Notes: generated from the letters alone by a model not told the origin. A stretch of 64,000 bases of DNA from Helicoverpa zea (GCF_022581195.2 NC_061456.1:13270501-13334500), one strand, 5' to 3'; counted from the first letter of the stretch, positions 1-14,049 are shown. Numbers and translations: made by a program.

Positions 1-3000
1 CAGGATATTATGAATAGTGGTCGTAAATCAAACTGATGGGCTATTTTCGGAGCCTTGACATTAAGCGATATATTTATTTGTGTATCTGTCCTTGCTCCGG
101 TATTTGTTCGGATGGTTTGCGAAGATCCGGGTCATATAACGAAACTAAAACTTTCCATAAATGTAAAAGGTAAATTACATTTGCTTTTCCTTAGTTTATG
201 AGTTGAACGACATCAACTTCTTTTGCTGTTTTCATAAAATCCAGTTGTTTGTTAATATCAATCATTTTCATTTCTTCATTTGCAAAACTAGCTTGCCTAT
301 CTCCTATTTCATTTACTTTACAACATCATTATTATGTACGACTTCAGTCATCTTATCAATATTTACATTGTTACAATGCTTTTCATCTTCCGCAACATGT
401 ATTGTTGTATCTAACACTACAGCTGGAACTAACAAAACCTTATGTTTAACAAAATTTATGCGCATACTTGCTAGTCCATTGCCCTTTTCCTATTGACGTC
501 TATAATTTACGCAAAATCCGATACAACTTTGGTTTTGGGTTTCCCTTCATCTCCAGGATGTAATAGAGTAGCTTATAATTATTTCTTAGCAGTAAATATT
601 ATTAGATGGTTGGATATCTTCTGTTTAACTGTTGATCTTTGTGCGAAACCGCAAACAAGGAATTACAGATTGACTTTTTTGACGTTGGGTAATTTACTCT
701 AGGTGTTACATGACCTGAATGATGAACGATATGGTTTTAAGGTCACCTGTCAGTCTTATTGTTGCGTCTTCTGGTACGAGTTCATTATGTTTCGAATTTT
801 TGGGGGGTAGGATGAGGTAACGAAGATTAGATTTTAATTGTGTGCCTAAGGAGGATGTGATCAAAGAATGTGATATGTGGTTTACTCAAGGCTAGGTATA
901 GGCTAGAGTTAGACACTAAATAATTTATTGACCTTTTATTTTGTGAGATAACATCATTGTTACCTTTGTCTAATAGTAGACATCTGTCAGCCATTTTATA
1001 ATACTTTTTGCAACAGATGACTTAAAAAGGAAAAAGAAAACGATTATATGGCATAATTATGCATATTTTGGATACGGGTAAAAATAGTAGAATTTAGGTA
1101 ATTTTTTTTAGTCTCTTTTCTGGTTTTAATTCAGGAATTATAAATTCATATAAATATGACATATCATATTTCCTAGACCAAATCACGTTAGCAGTAGATG
1201 TTCAACATTTGAAGCTAGTTTTGTTAATTATGTAATTTTCGGACGAACAAAATATATGATGATCATTATTTTTGTCACCTACTGTCTCGAAATGGTCAGA
1301 TTTCTCAAGGTGTACCGGTTTTCTTATGGTGAGTGTATCATGTTTTCAATTAGCTACAGGACATAACCCTTGACCCTTTTCCATTCTTATTAATGTCTCG
1401 TTAAGTTATACAGGCGTTATCTGCCAATTACGATACAGAAAATACGTGATCTTCAAAACCTTTGCTGAATTTTGGAACTTCATATTAATTCACATTGTAA
1501 CTAAATTAATATGTAACTAGATTATTGATGAAAAATCGATCTTCATACAAGTACCTATATACTTTTTTTCTAATGAAGTTTTTACCAAAAACTGAATGCT
1601 TACATACCGTGACGTCAGTTTTATCACTACATCGGATTGACCATGGCATGATGGCATGGAATTCTACTATTATTGCTACCAGGTGACTCGCTTCTTCATC
1701 TCAAGGACTGTCTACTCCATCAATTTAACCTGCCTCATATTCCATGATTTCATATTTCGAACACCTTAAAATTTTTGTTCAACAATTTACTCAAAATAGA
1801 TACGATCACATCTGAACAGAACAATTGGTTGTATAATGCATTAATATTACGATTCCGTTTTTATTTGCATTTGGCATTGAGTACGAATACTAGACAAAGG
1901 AGGCGAATTCCTATTATTATCGTAGTGTGCGGCAAAAAACTTATTGTCTACACAATGAACATGAGAAACTTTGTAAAATTGTTTAATTACCGGTTATTGA
2001 TACTTAATTGATTGGATGAGCCACTTTCTTTCTGTGTCAAGAGCAAATGCTACCATGTAAGTTTATACGTTAGCTTTTATTAAATTAGCTAAAGTTCTTG
2101 TTAAACAGGATACAGATTTTTTTTTTTGTAACAATGTGATCTGCATCTCCGTCTCCATTTTTTGCAACCTTTGACTTAATAGTGAATTTATATAATTCAA
2201 AATAATTTTTATCATGCGTCGTACCATTGCCTTCAACCACATTCTCAATCGCGCTCTAACATTGAGTTACAGATATTGTTCCCGAGTACCATCTAATAAA
2301 GTGCGTACAGTCCGCGACAGTTCAACATAGCCATTTTCAAGTGATTTGGTGTACATATTAATATTGTTTTTAATTACAATATATGACACGTAGGCTCTCA
2401 TAACCCAGCACCTACACTGGACGCACTCAACCAATCATCTCAAATCCTTAAGAAGAGTGATGCGCCTACGCACAGCAGTAGATCCGTCTACCAATGCCAG
2501 CACAATGTCAACTGATTCAATTCGTCTTATAGAGAATCTGCCCTGTGTGTCATAGTCAAATATGTTGTAGGAGTAAGGCTATGACAGTTTTGTATTAGGT
2601 GCGGTAAGATCTAACAGGTATTAAACTGAAGGTAGAACAAGAGCATTATTTGATGATCTGTTCGATCATTGAGTTTGTTAAATCGAGTGGGGATCCATTA
2701 CTGAAATAGTTTTAACAGGTGCGCCAAAGATTGATATGTTTTATTGTAAGAGTTACAACTTATAGATATTGCTACTGTAATCGGCATTATGCCCATACGC
2801 AGCCTAAAAAGAAAACTCATGCTTCTAAAATAATTCTGCCAACAATTTTATCTTAATTAGTTTCAATTTCTTCAAATATGATTTTGTGATAGACAGACAA
2901 AAATTCCCATTTATATTTAGTTTTTTTTTAATCACCCGCCATTATACGACCTTGCTAGTCCATAAAGAATGATAATAACGATTAACGTCCATTGACTCGG

Positions 3001-4326
3001 CCGAAGAAAAAAAAACACATTTTTGATGAAAACATCGCCTACAATATTATTTTTAAGTCACCAAGGTCACAATTAATTACCATAATTAGTCCTACAGGTG
3101 GTCAATAACATCGGTTATTGGTGTTTCAGAACAGGTTTCTTATTAAAAATAATTCTGACATGTTGTGTAAGTGTGGAAAGGTGAGGTCAGAGAAAATTTA
3201 GGGTTTTTGTGAACATATTAAGTGTGGGAATTATTGATTTATCTGGGATTTCTTTTAATGGTTTTTCCCGATCTGGGCGGGTTTTCTTTCAGTCAATATC
3301 GCGTAAGTATTTGCTGAACCATCAGTCAATATTTGTTTTCTCAAACCTAAGCATTCAGTATAAAATACCGACAGTCAAACTGATATCGACGAACATTGGA
3401 AAGAGAGTACTTAATTCATAATTCTACTTAGGTAGTGAGCTGCAGGTATCATCACCTAATAAACTGCAGTACATAGCATAGAGTTTTCTTTTGGTTAACT
3501 GTCCTAAAAGTCGAATCCTGGTAGCCTTTGCCAATATTTGTGAGTGTTACTTTTGGCACCAGCCATTCAATTCAAGTGTTTATATGTTGACCTGTTTGCT
3601 ATCGCGATTATATTTATTGAACGACGCATAGCAGCGGCGCCGGCGCCGACGCTTTACTTGTATGCAAAATTGTTGGTATTTTGTGTTTATACAATGGTTA
3701 TATAAAAGAGAATATTAATGATATGGGATTTTTCTTGACCCTTCAGTTTTCTCATTTTTTAAGGTTCGATTATAATTTTGACGAAATGATATACTTAGTA
3801 TCCTTTTCGACTAGCCAAAAAAGTTAAAGAAATAGTTAGGTGATAGTTTAAGACATTTAAGATTACCAATAGAAAATCTGTGAGATGCAAACTAACTTTG
3901 AGAGTTAAGATTAATGTTGTATGAAATATGCTTTAATGTTTTCAATTAGTATAATTTTGTTTCACAAATAACTATACCTACCTAATCAATTTGATTCAAC
4001 GTGAATAATTAAATAATAGAAATACATTTTCAAAAATAACGTAAATCCATAAGTTATCAGGAATTGTAAACAAGGTATAAAATGGCGTAAAGGAATAATT
4101 ATGCGTGACCACGACTGCAGTATTGACTACGTAATCGCTGATTCGCAAACTTGACCATTATGACCCGAGAGTGACCGTAAATTATTGTAGTAGGATTATA
4201 CCAAGGTATAGTGAATAGTTTGTTTTAATAAAGTATGTAGGTATGCCTTTTAAAGAAGTAAAAAAAACTAATCGTATTTATAAATAAGGTAAATATTATT
4301 TTTACATTTATTTTTGTTTTACCTCT
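1..4326. other. AT-rich DNA without recognisable genes
   Basis: No open frame here looks coding: the longest are under 100 codons, rich in F/L/I/Y as expected from AT-rich DNA, and match no family I know. No transposon termini were recognised. The one compositional oddity is a short GC-rich palindrome at 3635-3648. Could be intergenic or intron of a gene outside the window. Confidence 0.6.
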
Positions 4327-4396
4327 AGGTATTTCGATATTTTGGTGATTAACATATTTATAGGTACTTCGATATTTTGGTGATTAACATATTTTT
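4327..4396. repeat. 35-bp tandem duplication
   Basis: Two adjacent copies of a 35-bp unit (aggtattTcg... at 4327 and aggtactTcg... at 4362) that differ at very few positions and both end in gattaacatattt. Looks like a simple slippage duplication in AT-rich DNA. Confidence 0.8.
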
Positions 4397-7300
4397 TTTT
4401 CTGACGATAAAACATATTATCTTCCAAAAAGTCTAAATAAAAATTTTACGATAGGTATATCTGTACAATCTCAAAGATTTCCATAATTTTAGTTCAGTTT
4501 ATTATTTCATTTTTTAAATTGTGTTTATTTTTACGTTTAAAGTTTTTTTAATATTATTTTCGTACTGTTACAAAGCAGGTACCAAACAAAATTTTAAAAA
4601 AATCTGTTCCTTCAAACATTACGTAAAACATGACATAATATAGTTTACGTCAAAAAACAGAATATTTTCTCGTCCCCAGCGTGGGAGGGTTAAGTACCAA
4701 CTTTACCAAATAAGTCTCGATATGGTCGTTGTGCAAAACATTATTGATCGTGCCTTGAGTTTATAATTTAATTAATTATATCCCTTTGGGAATGTTGAGG
4801 CGGGCCCAGTAAACGGTAGAACCTTTTGAAACATGTACAAATTGTTTTCTCTGGCTTTACTCATATTCAGAAGGAAAGCGTGCTAAACGTACTTGTTTCA
4901 ATAAAAAATTGAAGTTTTTTAGGTTTATTTATTAGAATACTCTTTCATGTTTTTATAGAAAATCTGTCCAAAACAAGCAATCAGACAAAAAAATTATATA
5001 AAGTAAATTAACTTATTCAGTTACAAGATTTATTTTTTGTTTTTCTAAATCCAATCAAACGATAGTCGCATTAAAAACAAAGATTAGTGGAATTGCGTAA
5101 TAAATCCAAATATAAAATTAACGACCTCTACTTAAAACAATTTAAGCCACTGGTATTTATGACCTCTCACCTAATTAGTATTAATATATTAAAGTTCAAG
5201 GTTCCCAAAACATAAATATTAAAATTATTAATTTCTCGCAAAATTACCTATTTTTTGCATAAATGTCTATGACATAAGCTATGTAGCGTATCAAGGAAAA
5301 ATATACCATATACCACATGTATTTGGTCCAATTTGGCTTGTATGTAAATTGGCACTTACACGAAGACGACACTTCAAGCTACCTTTGACATATTTGTTCA
5401 GTTATTGACATTGAAAATTCAAGTTTAATATCGCTTCAATTTTAGACTCTATGATGTAAGCAATAAAGTCGTTTTTACCATACGTCTGTTGAATGTTTTT
5501 ATCGATTATTGTACAACATGAAGTAGGATGTCCTGGTAGAATCGATTATCTAGCTATTTAAACACTTTGAAATTTATAAAAAGATATGAAATGATAGTAG
5601 ATTGGCATTGCAAAAAAAGATATCCGCGTCTATACATGGACATTAAGATAATCTGCAAAACAGGATTAACGACCATTAGTTAAAAGTTTGTGTCATCCTC
5701 AATTCAGTTTTTTTTTTTATTTCAAAGATAAATTATAATATTGCTCGTTAACCCCATAAATATACCTTTATTTTTGTCAGCTTGGTATAATGAATAATCA
5801 TTGAATTCATTTTCTATCCATTTAGAATTTGTATGGAATTCGCAAGTACTTTGTGATTTCTTAGCAAATAAGTAATTATAAGAAAGATGTACAGAAAGTA
5901 AACATAGTATTTTAGAGGAATTTATTTAACATTTCTGTGTTTTATGGTTTGTTGGGAGTTTCTACTACAGTGTGTACTACGATCACTTTCATAGGATACC
6001 TAATGAATAGTGACGTTTCAAGATGTTCGTAAAAATATAGCATTTTGCTCAGCAAAGCATACAATTGACAATTAAAAAACAATGAGTGTGAATTTTTGTG
6101 TACTTTTGTTTGTGATGTAATTTTTCTCATAACGTGTTTTATGAATTAGGTAATCTATTATGTATGAGGTTAAGGATATCATAAAAAGAATAAAGTTCGT
6201 CCGTGGCCGATCTAGTAATTTTATTTCTAAAACTTAACTATTTGTTTTGTAGTAGCTGTAAATAATATGTAGAGTATTAATAGGATGTTCAAACGATTGT
6301 ATTGTTTTTTTTTATACACATATATGTTAGATACGTACCTGTACATTCGATTTCTAAAAAGAAAAAAAGGCAGCTATCCATTTATTTATTTTTGAAGCGT
6401 ACACCGATTTTAAATAAGCACTTGCTTACAATATAATTTTACAAATACATAAACAAGCAAAACAAATGACCGAGCCTGCGTTTCAGGTATGCGCAAATGT
6501 CGTAAAGGTTCGATAATAAGGGTTACATCATGATGAATCATAAGATTACAGTAACTCAAGCTGCAGTCGAATAAATAAATGCCTGTCATTTATTTTTACC
6601 CAAAGACAGGTAGGTATATATCTACCTACTGATTTTTCAAATTTCGTAAGATTAAAGAGTCTGTAGTGGCGTCATTTGACGAATGCAAGCAATGTACTGT
6701 TCAAATCAAATATGTTACGTTAACGGTAAGTTGACGGCTAGTGAGTTTACAGTAGTAAGAATCTTAACTAAACACTACTGAATGGCTATACTGAATAATA
6801 ATATTGAATGGCTGATTTCAGAGACACCAAGTGTCTTTACGATAACTGTAGTCCGATGCAGTCACTAGATAAATTCAGAGTGGCAAAGTTATTATGCAAA
6901 AGCTACACTCGACAATACCTATAAATAGTTTCAACGCAGGATGCAAGCCTTCAATTGACGTTATTAAAGTTATTTAGTCCTTAAACTACGACTAATGTAT
7001 CCAGTTCTTAAAACAATAAATCACTCTAACAGACGATTCTCAAGCCCTCTGCCCCATAAAGCGTTATGATGATCATAAACGCGTATACAACCGTTAAAGC
7101 AATTTATTTAAAGCCTAATGTTGCCATAATTTCACTGAAACAACCCATTGAAAATGTGTAAAATTACACACAAATTGCCCAATACGAATGACCTATCAGG
7201 TTTTCATGGCATTGCGAAAGTAGGTACAAATTATGAGAGGTAGCCAGTGTACCTACAGATAAACAATCAAGCTATCAATTATATGAAGATGTAACTTCTT

Positions 7301-8984
7301 AGGAAATATGTCATTTAAATCGAAGGCAGATTTCAATATCCAATAAAAGTGACAATTGTTAACAGCAGTTAAGAGATTTAATGTTAATTAAAAGACTTGT
7401 TATGGCTTAATAATTACAGTAGGTAGTTAGTCTTATGATAGGTCTCATCAAAATTAAGCTTCGTACTAAATGGTTTAGGTATATTATTGTAAATATCACT
7501 ACTTCCAATATTTCGTGATCAATCTCTGATTGTTGATTTGTTTCAAATTAATTACAACTGACGTCGTTAAAGATTTTTACATAAATGCCAAAATTCCTTA
7601 GATATATTTTGTAGAAATAGTAATATAATAAATAACAATATGAAGATACAATCAGATTACTAAAATTCCTAGCTTGTTAAAAACTTGATTTATTACGTGT
7701 AAATATACGTCAAACGTTAATTTTAGTAGGAAATATAGTCAAAACTAATTAACATTTCTGACAAGTATGCAGAAGAAAAAACTTCAACGTTAGTTACTTT
7801 GCAATATGGATCTTATTACACATCACTTTTACACGTGAAAATTTAAAATGCCTCTACGGACAATATTTCTCACCTCATCCTTGAAAAGAAATACCAAAAC
7901 GAAATCAAAAACTTCAGAAAAGCTGTGATAAAAATGCTTACTTTTCGGTGAAGTTATAATACAAGTTATTTACGTCCTATCGCAATTAAAAGTCCTTGGA
8001 TTACTCACGCTGAAACATATTCAGTACTACTCAATTGTTTTTCATAGAACATGAAACACTGAAATAGTTTAGTAAATACAATAAGTGGAACTTAGCGACT
8101 TGTCTGCCAATCAGTATTTCGTAACATGTCAGAGACGAGTCGCTACTGGGTTGCGCCACTGAAGTACAGTCGATGACAATTGAGTTCCTAATATGCAACA
8201 AATAATTTAAATAATAATTGTGAAAAGAAAAATCGTTGCGTTTGGGTAAATATCAAAATTTCTAAATACTATATTTTCTTTAATGGTAGATTGACAACAT
8301 TTCATGACATATAAGTCTTTGCTTAGCCGAAGCAACGTTTGTACCAAACATTTCAAATTTTTGGTTTTCAGTTAGTAAACTCACCGATTACTTCCTACAC
8401 TAATACAAATTTTACTGTTCTACACCTATTGAGGCACCTCTAAATAAATAATTTAGTTGACTTGTCTACTGAAGCGTACGTCAGGTGGCTAAACAAAGCG
8501 TACAACACAAAACTATCTGTTGTTGCATCTTGTAGCAGACGTGGTGTGCGTACATTGCTTACCATATGTCTTAAGGCATAAGCGACAGCGGGGTTTGAAA
8601 GAAAAGGACGAGTGGTCATTTAAAATAAACAATGTAAAGGATCCGAAACGTCGGAATTAAAATAATATTAATAACCGCGATAAAGTCCGTCAAAGTAATT
8701 TTATGTAAATGTCTACTATTCGCGTAAGTGTCCGAAATCAATAGGGCTAAATGGTATTTTGGCGACGTCTTCAATCCAATAACAATCATTATTTTCAAAA
8801 TCGTTTCAAAAACGATAAAATTAAAAAAACATACAGGAACGGTTGAATTGAGAACTTCCTTTTTTTGATGTAGTCGGCTTTAAATGATGTATAGTTTTTA
8901 TGAGGTAGCAATTCAAGTGTACTTCTTGCAAATTAAATTACTACTATATTATGAGTAGCTATTAAATCATGTTAATGCTACTCA
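4397..8984. other. AT-rich DNA without recognisable genes
   Basis: No coding frame, RNA gene or complete transposon was recognised. A slightly less AT-rich patch lies at about 8470-8610, without an identifiable feature. Confidence 0.6.
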
Positions 8985-9160
8985 CAGCCAGTTTCTTCAT
9001 CAAAAGTTAAAGCCAAAGTAATGTCTAAAGTAAAAGTAACGGTCAAATTCAATTTTTCTATTAGTTTTGCTGTCACCTTAGCCTTGAAAAAACGAATTTG
9101 ACCGTTACTTTTACTTTAGACATTACTATAACTTTAACTTTTGATGAAAAAACTGGCCGT
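8985..9160. mobile_element. MITE-like element with about 65-bp inverted arms
   Basis: The left arm (8985-9052, beginning CAGCCAGTTTCTTCATC) is the imperfect reverse complement of the right arm (about 9090-9160, ending AAACTGGCCG). The arms share a run reading GTAATGTCTAAAGTAAAAG. The roughly 40-bp loop has no ORF. GTTAAT occurs just outside both ends, but the left one is 8 bp away, so the exact terminus and target duplication are unsettled. Most likely a non-autonomous DNA element. Confidence 0.65.
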
Positions 9161-10076
9161 TAATCACATTAATTAAACGGCGCCTAAAATTGTGTAATCA
9201 AATCAAACCTTCGTTCCGAAATAAACTAATTACCGATTCATTTGTGTTCTTTAAATACTATTTATTTATGATAAATTATGTTGTAAACACTCGGCATTGG
9301 TGTACGGCTATTTATTTATTAATTTTTTACATGTTTTGACCTTTAAGTCGGTTTTAAGAGGTGTTAACATGATTTATATTGATAATCTCGTCATTTGTCT
9401 TGTGTCAATACTCGGACGCGGTTCAGAGGTCACGGATGCTTTAAGATCAAGCAGAAAATTTTATTAAGTGAGAATTATAGTTGGTTGTTTTTGATGGCCT
9501 TTTTTGTAAACCAGTCAACCGTTTTGATATTAAAATTTTATTCATAGTAATTAGCTTCAATCTTTGAGTATGGTTTTGCGGATCTCCAAAAATGGACATA
9601 ATATATGTCAGATTTTCCCTGTTTTTTTATAACTCTCATCTATTTTTCCACGCTTTTGATTCATACTTTCTCCAAAAATCCATTAATTCTCTCAAAATCG
9701 CTCAAATCTTGTGACTTGTACCACAAACACTAACATACAGAAATAACAAAAGTACGCAACATTCCTACAGTTCTATTGTTTATGAAAATATTTGCTGAAA
9801 AAAATAAGGTTTTGTTTCATAAACAATGAAGAATTGTAGGACATTAAGATTGAACGCCTTTGTTTATTTGGTAATAGCACTCATACAATAGCACTATGGA
9901 ACTGGTACATATCCTTTGAACAAACTTATCTTTCATTCTATGTAATACTTATTATAAAACTTGCTGCTTCTTCTGGTTGTATCGCCCTTGTTCCGAGAGA
10001 ACTTTTTCCTGCACTCGGATAAAAAGTACTTTTTGTCAGAAGAAGGGTCATTTGACGATTTCCCATAAAAAAGCAA
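9161..10076. other. AT-rich DNA without recognisable genes
   Basis: No coding frame recognised. The stretch near 9990-10060 resembles fragments of lepidopteran interspersed repeats: cactcggataaaa, followed by gggtcatttgacgat, which is close to the 3' end of the SINE-like family at 24507 and 51075. Confidence 0.5.
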
Positions 10077-10106
10077 GTACTCAATACTCAATACTCAATA
10101 CTCAAT
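10077..10106. repeat. Heptamer tandem repeat (ACTCAAT)4
   Basis: Four consecutive copies of a 7-bp unit. It directly follows the SINE-like 3' sequence at 10045-10060, so it may be the microsatellite tail of that retroelement fragment. Confidence 0.85.
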
Positions 10107-10687
10107 ACGTTTATTGCACTCCATATGTTTTAAAGGTGTTACATAATAATATAGTACAGTATGGACCCTGTAGGGCACGGCAACGTAGAAGAGAGTCAGT
10201 CTAGACATTTTGAATTACATGTGTCGTACTAGATACCGGCTATACGCTATAACTTTGGCGTGGGGTGCATTCAAAGATTTGCTTAGTCCGAGTTCAACGT
10301 AAGTACATATTATGTCGAAACGCATTTTGTGGCTGCTACGAATAATAATAAATTGTTTTGCGGTTGTAATATAGATTTTGTGCACTCCAAGGTATTGTTT
10401 TCATGAGAGTTTCACTAATTTAATTGATTTATGAATACATTGAGTTTGCAACACGAAAATACAGTTTTTATCCGTTATCTCGTAAGGCGTAAATTTACCT
10501 AATTACCTAAAGATTTGATCGCGCCTTTAATTTCGCCTCAAAAGGGCGTGCGTTTTTATATAATACACAAGTATTTCACCAAATTATTATATGTAACAAA
10601 CCAGTTACCATTCTGTTTTATACCAGAAAAATAATTACTATACAGTAACGACAAGATTTATCGACTATCAGCTCTTGGCACTTGGTT
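10107..10687. other. No gene recognised
   Basis: AT-rich sequence with no recognised coding frame or element ends. Confidence 0.55.
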
Positions 10688-10775
10688 AAAAAGTAGCCTA
10701 AAGCCTTCCTCAATAAAAAGTAGCCTAAAGCCTTCCTCAATAAAAAGTAGCCTAAAGCCTTCCTCAATAAAAAGG
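10688..10775. repeat. 27-bp minisatellite, three copies
   Basis: Three nearly identical 27-bp units whose GTAGCC landmark recurs at 10693, 10720 and 10747. The unit (agtagcctaaagccttcctc core) and the following aataaaaaggctatcc belong to a sequence that I know from the inside of lepidopteran Helitron-like repeats; a related string occurs at 53585-53615. Probably expanded from one such element. Confidence 0.85.
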
Positions 10776-11993
10776 CTATCCATCAATGTAGTATTTTTTT
10801 CGAATCAGTGCTGCAGTAGTTCTTGAAAAGAGCGCGCTAAATCAAACAAACAATTCTTCCATTTTATAATATTACTAGGTATGGATACTGCGAATATTAC
10901 AAATAATGTTTCGTACTAAAAGATTTCATAATACACCATAATGAATCACCGTTGATATGCCAGCACGCGTTAATAAGCGAATCCACTATAATTGCTAACC
11001 GCTTTTAATCCGATAATTACTATTTAATTACAGGTCAACACGAGGAAAAAATAAATCATACTTACTTAATAGAACCTTTTATAACAACATTATTACTTAA
11101 ATATGTTTTAATTAACAAATTCTTGAGTGACCAATGACAAGCGTTTACGTAAGACGCAACCTTGGATTGTGGTTTGATATTTGAATATACAAATATTGGA
11201 GCCCTCAACGATTTGTTAAGATTCGTGTAGATCGTCACGGTGGTAAGGAATTTGCGGAAAAGTATTCAGCTTTTCCGCAACAAACAAAAAATAATTGAAA
11301 TTTTATTGGCTAGTTGCCAAAATCTTATTCAGCTATAAAACAGAATAGATAATACCTACACTTTGTATACATGACGTCTTGCAAAGTACGCATAGCGCAT
11401 CAACCTACCTAATTAAGTTTTGTCTATCTTCAATCTTAATTAAAAATTTATTAAACTCGTAATATTTTCATGACATTTTGGCTACATAAATTAGATTTTT
11501 CCTTAAAGAATGATCATTATTATATTTTATGCTAATCGATTCAATGTTTTTTTTAAGAAGTGACCAATAACAAGCTTAGTTTACGTAACAAATCCTTGGC
11601 AAGTTATATTTAAATACACAAATATTTAACGATATTTTCGATCGATATAAAAATTCCTTTGTCCAAACAATAGGTTTGTTTGACCTGATATTTAGACAAA
11701 ACTTGTTTATTTGCATACTGATACAAAATTAATGTAGGATGGTTTTTATTTCGTCTGTGAAATATGATGCTCCAAGAGAATAAATTAAAATGTTATGGCG
11801 TATGACCGTGAAATATATGGAAGTAGTGTCGCATAATGACTAATTTGGTTCTTCGATATTCTAATATGATGCAACGAAAAAATATATACGAGAAACAGCT
11901 GATGGCAGGTTCAAATGTCACTTTAAATTCACTCATATTTCTCAACTGATGATATAGTAGCAAAAATATATATTCTTTAAATAATACCCAATT
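10776..11993. other. AT-rich DNA with a diverged duplicated module
   Basis: Segments at about 11125-11215 and 11560-11635 share the same order of motifs (GTGACCAAT, ACAAGC, GTTTACGTAA, CCTTGG, ATACACAAATATT, AACGAT), so they look like old copies of one repeat. A TTTTTATTGGCT motif at 11298 recurs at 12882. No coding frame is recognised. Confidence 0.5.
11252..11280. repeat. Perfect 11-bp hairpin
   Basis: TTGCGGAAAAG at 11252-11262 and its exact reverse complement at 11270-11280 are separated by 7 nt. Function unknown; too short to be called an RNA gene. Confidence 0.7.
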
Positions 11994-12009
11994 ATTATAT
12001 TTTTTTGTC

Positions 12010-12393
12010 GTCGTGGTGGCCTAGTGGGTAAAGGACCAATCTCTCAAGTATGAGGGCGCGGGTTCGATCCCAGGTCAGGCAAGTACCAATGCAACTTTTC
12101 TAAGTCTGTATGTACTTTCTAAGTATATCTTAGACACCATTGGCTGTGTTTCGGATGGCACGTTAAACTGTAGGTCCCGGCTGTCATTGAACATCCTTGG
12201 CAGTCGTTACGGGTAGTCAGAAGCCAGTAAGTCTGACACCAGTCTAACCAAGGGGTATCGGGTTGCCCGGGTAACTGGGTTGAGGAGGTCAGATAGGCAG
12301 TCGCTTCTTGTAAAGCACTGGTACTCAGCTGAATCCGGTTAGACTGGAAGCCGACCCCAACATGATTGGGAAAAAGGCTCGGAGGATGATGAT
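12010..12393 (+). mobile_element. tRNA-derived SINE, full length, with 16-bp target duplication
   Basis: A Pol III-type head shows box A TGGCCTAGTGGG at 12017-12028 and box B GGTTCGATCCC at 12061-12071, followed by an unrelated body and a short GGATGATGAT tail. The exact 16-bp duplication ATTATATTTTTTTGTC flanks it at 11994-12009 and 12394-12409, proving retrotransposition of this unit. Other copies here: 41084-41394, 47464-47880 (minus), and fragments at 20825, 25605, 38600 and 58985. The GATGAT tail resembles that of the RTE LINE at 45390, its likely helper. Confidence 0.93.
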
Positions 12394-12409
12394 ATTATAT
12401 TTTTTTGTC

Positions 12410-14049
12410 AGACGTCTTTATCATCATTGCCATTTAGAAAATAATGTTGTATCCTCAAGAAAAGTCCCATCGATAGCTAGCAAGTCTTTATCAGACAAGA
12501 GATCTAGCTACATCTCTCAATACGAAATGTTCGGCAATATTTGAAGTTACATTCAGTAAACTTTAAACTACTATATGTTACGTTTCGGGTTAAAGATCAC
12601 TGCATAAGTCATGACAGGTTGCAAACGTATCGATTGAAGAATCTTAAGTAACATTTTCTGTAAAACTTTATTCGAGTTCAATTAATTCTCTTTAAATTCT
12701 AAGCATAAATAAATTATGTTTTTTAAGTCTATGTTGATTAATTGATTTCAGCAAATATTTGGAAGTAATTTATAATTATATTGGTGTTAGAATGTTAAGA
12801 TGCCGCCGTTTCAAAGTCACGGCTGACGGAACTTATTTATAATCATAATAATTTTATTTAGAAGATGTAATTAATTTAAGTTTTTATTGGCTGGTAAGCC
12901 AAAACTACAATTAAGCTTGGCATGAAACCTCCTCCTTTTCCAAAGTAGGGTTTAATTGGCCCGTATTTGATAGGTTTACTATAATTCCTAACTCAGTTAA
13001 CCTACCTTTATCTCGACCAATCTTGATCTCAATATTTTGAAAGATTTTTTTGCTCTCACTAGCGTGTAAAATAAGACATATTAATTGTTCGCATATCATC
13101 TTCTCATTAATTAAAATGTAAGCATAAATCAAAAAGCGCTACAAATGCGAATATTCCAGTTAAAGCCCAGTCAAATCTGTCGTTCGGTGGATGTGACCTT
13201 TGTGCGACGGCCTTCTGCGTTGCGTAACTTTGTCCTCCGGCGCAGGCGCATCTTTGTAGCTTCTATTTAACTTGTAACAACGTCGCACCCTAATTACAAC
13301 CTTTGTACAATTTTCTATGATTTAGTGGGCTAGTTCGTTTTGGTATCACGTTTTTTGGTGGGTATTGAATGATAATTATTTATGATATTTAAAGGCCTTC
13401 TCTTTATTTATTTTTTGATGTCTCCGATTTTTCTGACTTAAGTAAGGTTTGTAACCTTTATCATTTATTGTCAAATAGAGTAACTAAAACATATAAAAAT
13501 AAAGAAATATCAACAATTGTCCTTAAGATCAAAAACCTCATATTCTCTATGACCTAGCACCAAGTTACGTAGTTTATCTAACTTCGTAATCACAATAAAT
13601 AAATATTGAATACAAAGCCAACAATATTATGAGCTAAGTTTAACAGCAAATAGTTTACATAATAATAAATCAATCATTACGACTTCGCATTGTTATTTGT
13701 GATTTTTGACATACATAAGAGATTTATTAAAGTTTTGACATACATATTTTTCTATATAAGGGAACTTGTATATTACAAAATTGTTTTAGTTTCGCACTTT
13801 TATGATTGAAATGCTCGCCGAAAGTTTCGCAAAAATCTATCGGAATTTTCTGTAGTGGCATTTAAGTCATTATCATCTTTTGTTATTTAAATCAAATTCT
13901 TGAATGATTTAGGGGCAATATTTGTCAAGAAATAAAGATAATAATATACAAGGTTCGTCAATAAAAAAATATTTGATGACACTGATGGAAAAGCTTTTCG
14001 CGGTTTTCTCTTATACCATCTCTTATTCTGACTTTTAAGTTTAGTATAT
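12410..14049. other. AT-rich DNA without recognisable genes
   Basis: No coding frame or element ends recognised. A more GC-rich patch at about 13190-13260 contains GCGCAGGCGCA, also present near 28622; its meaning is unknown. Confidence 0.55.

Noticed and set aside
203..702. Overlapping open frames of 60-97 codons near the left edge
   Set aside because: AT-biased composition, no domain, no splice context; expected by chance.
12017..12071. Possible tRNA gene (box A and box B)
   Set aside because: The sequence after box B does not complete a cloverleaf and continues into a repeat body with target duplications: it is a SINE head. The same applies to the heads at 21830, 23905-23960 and 37466-37521.
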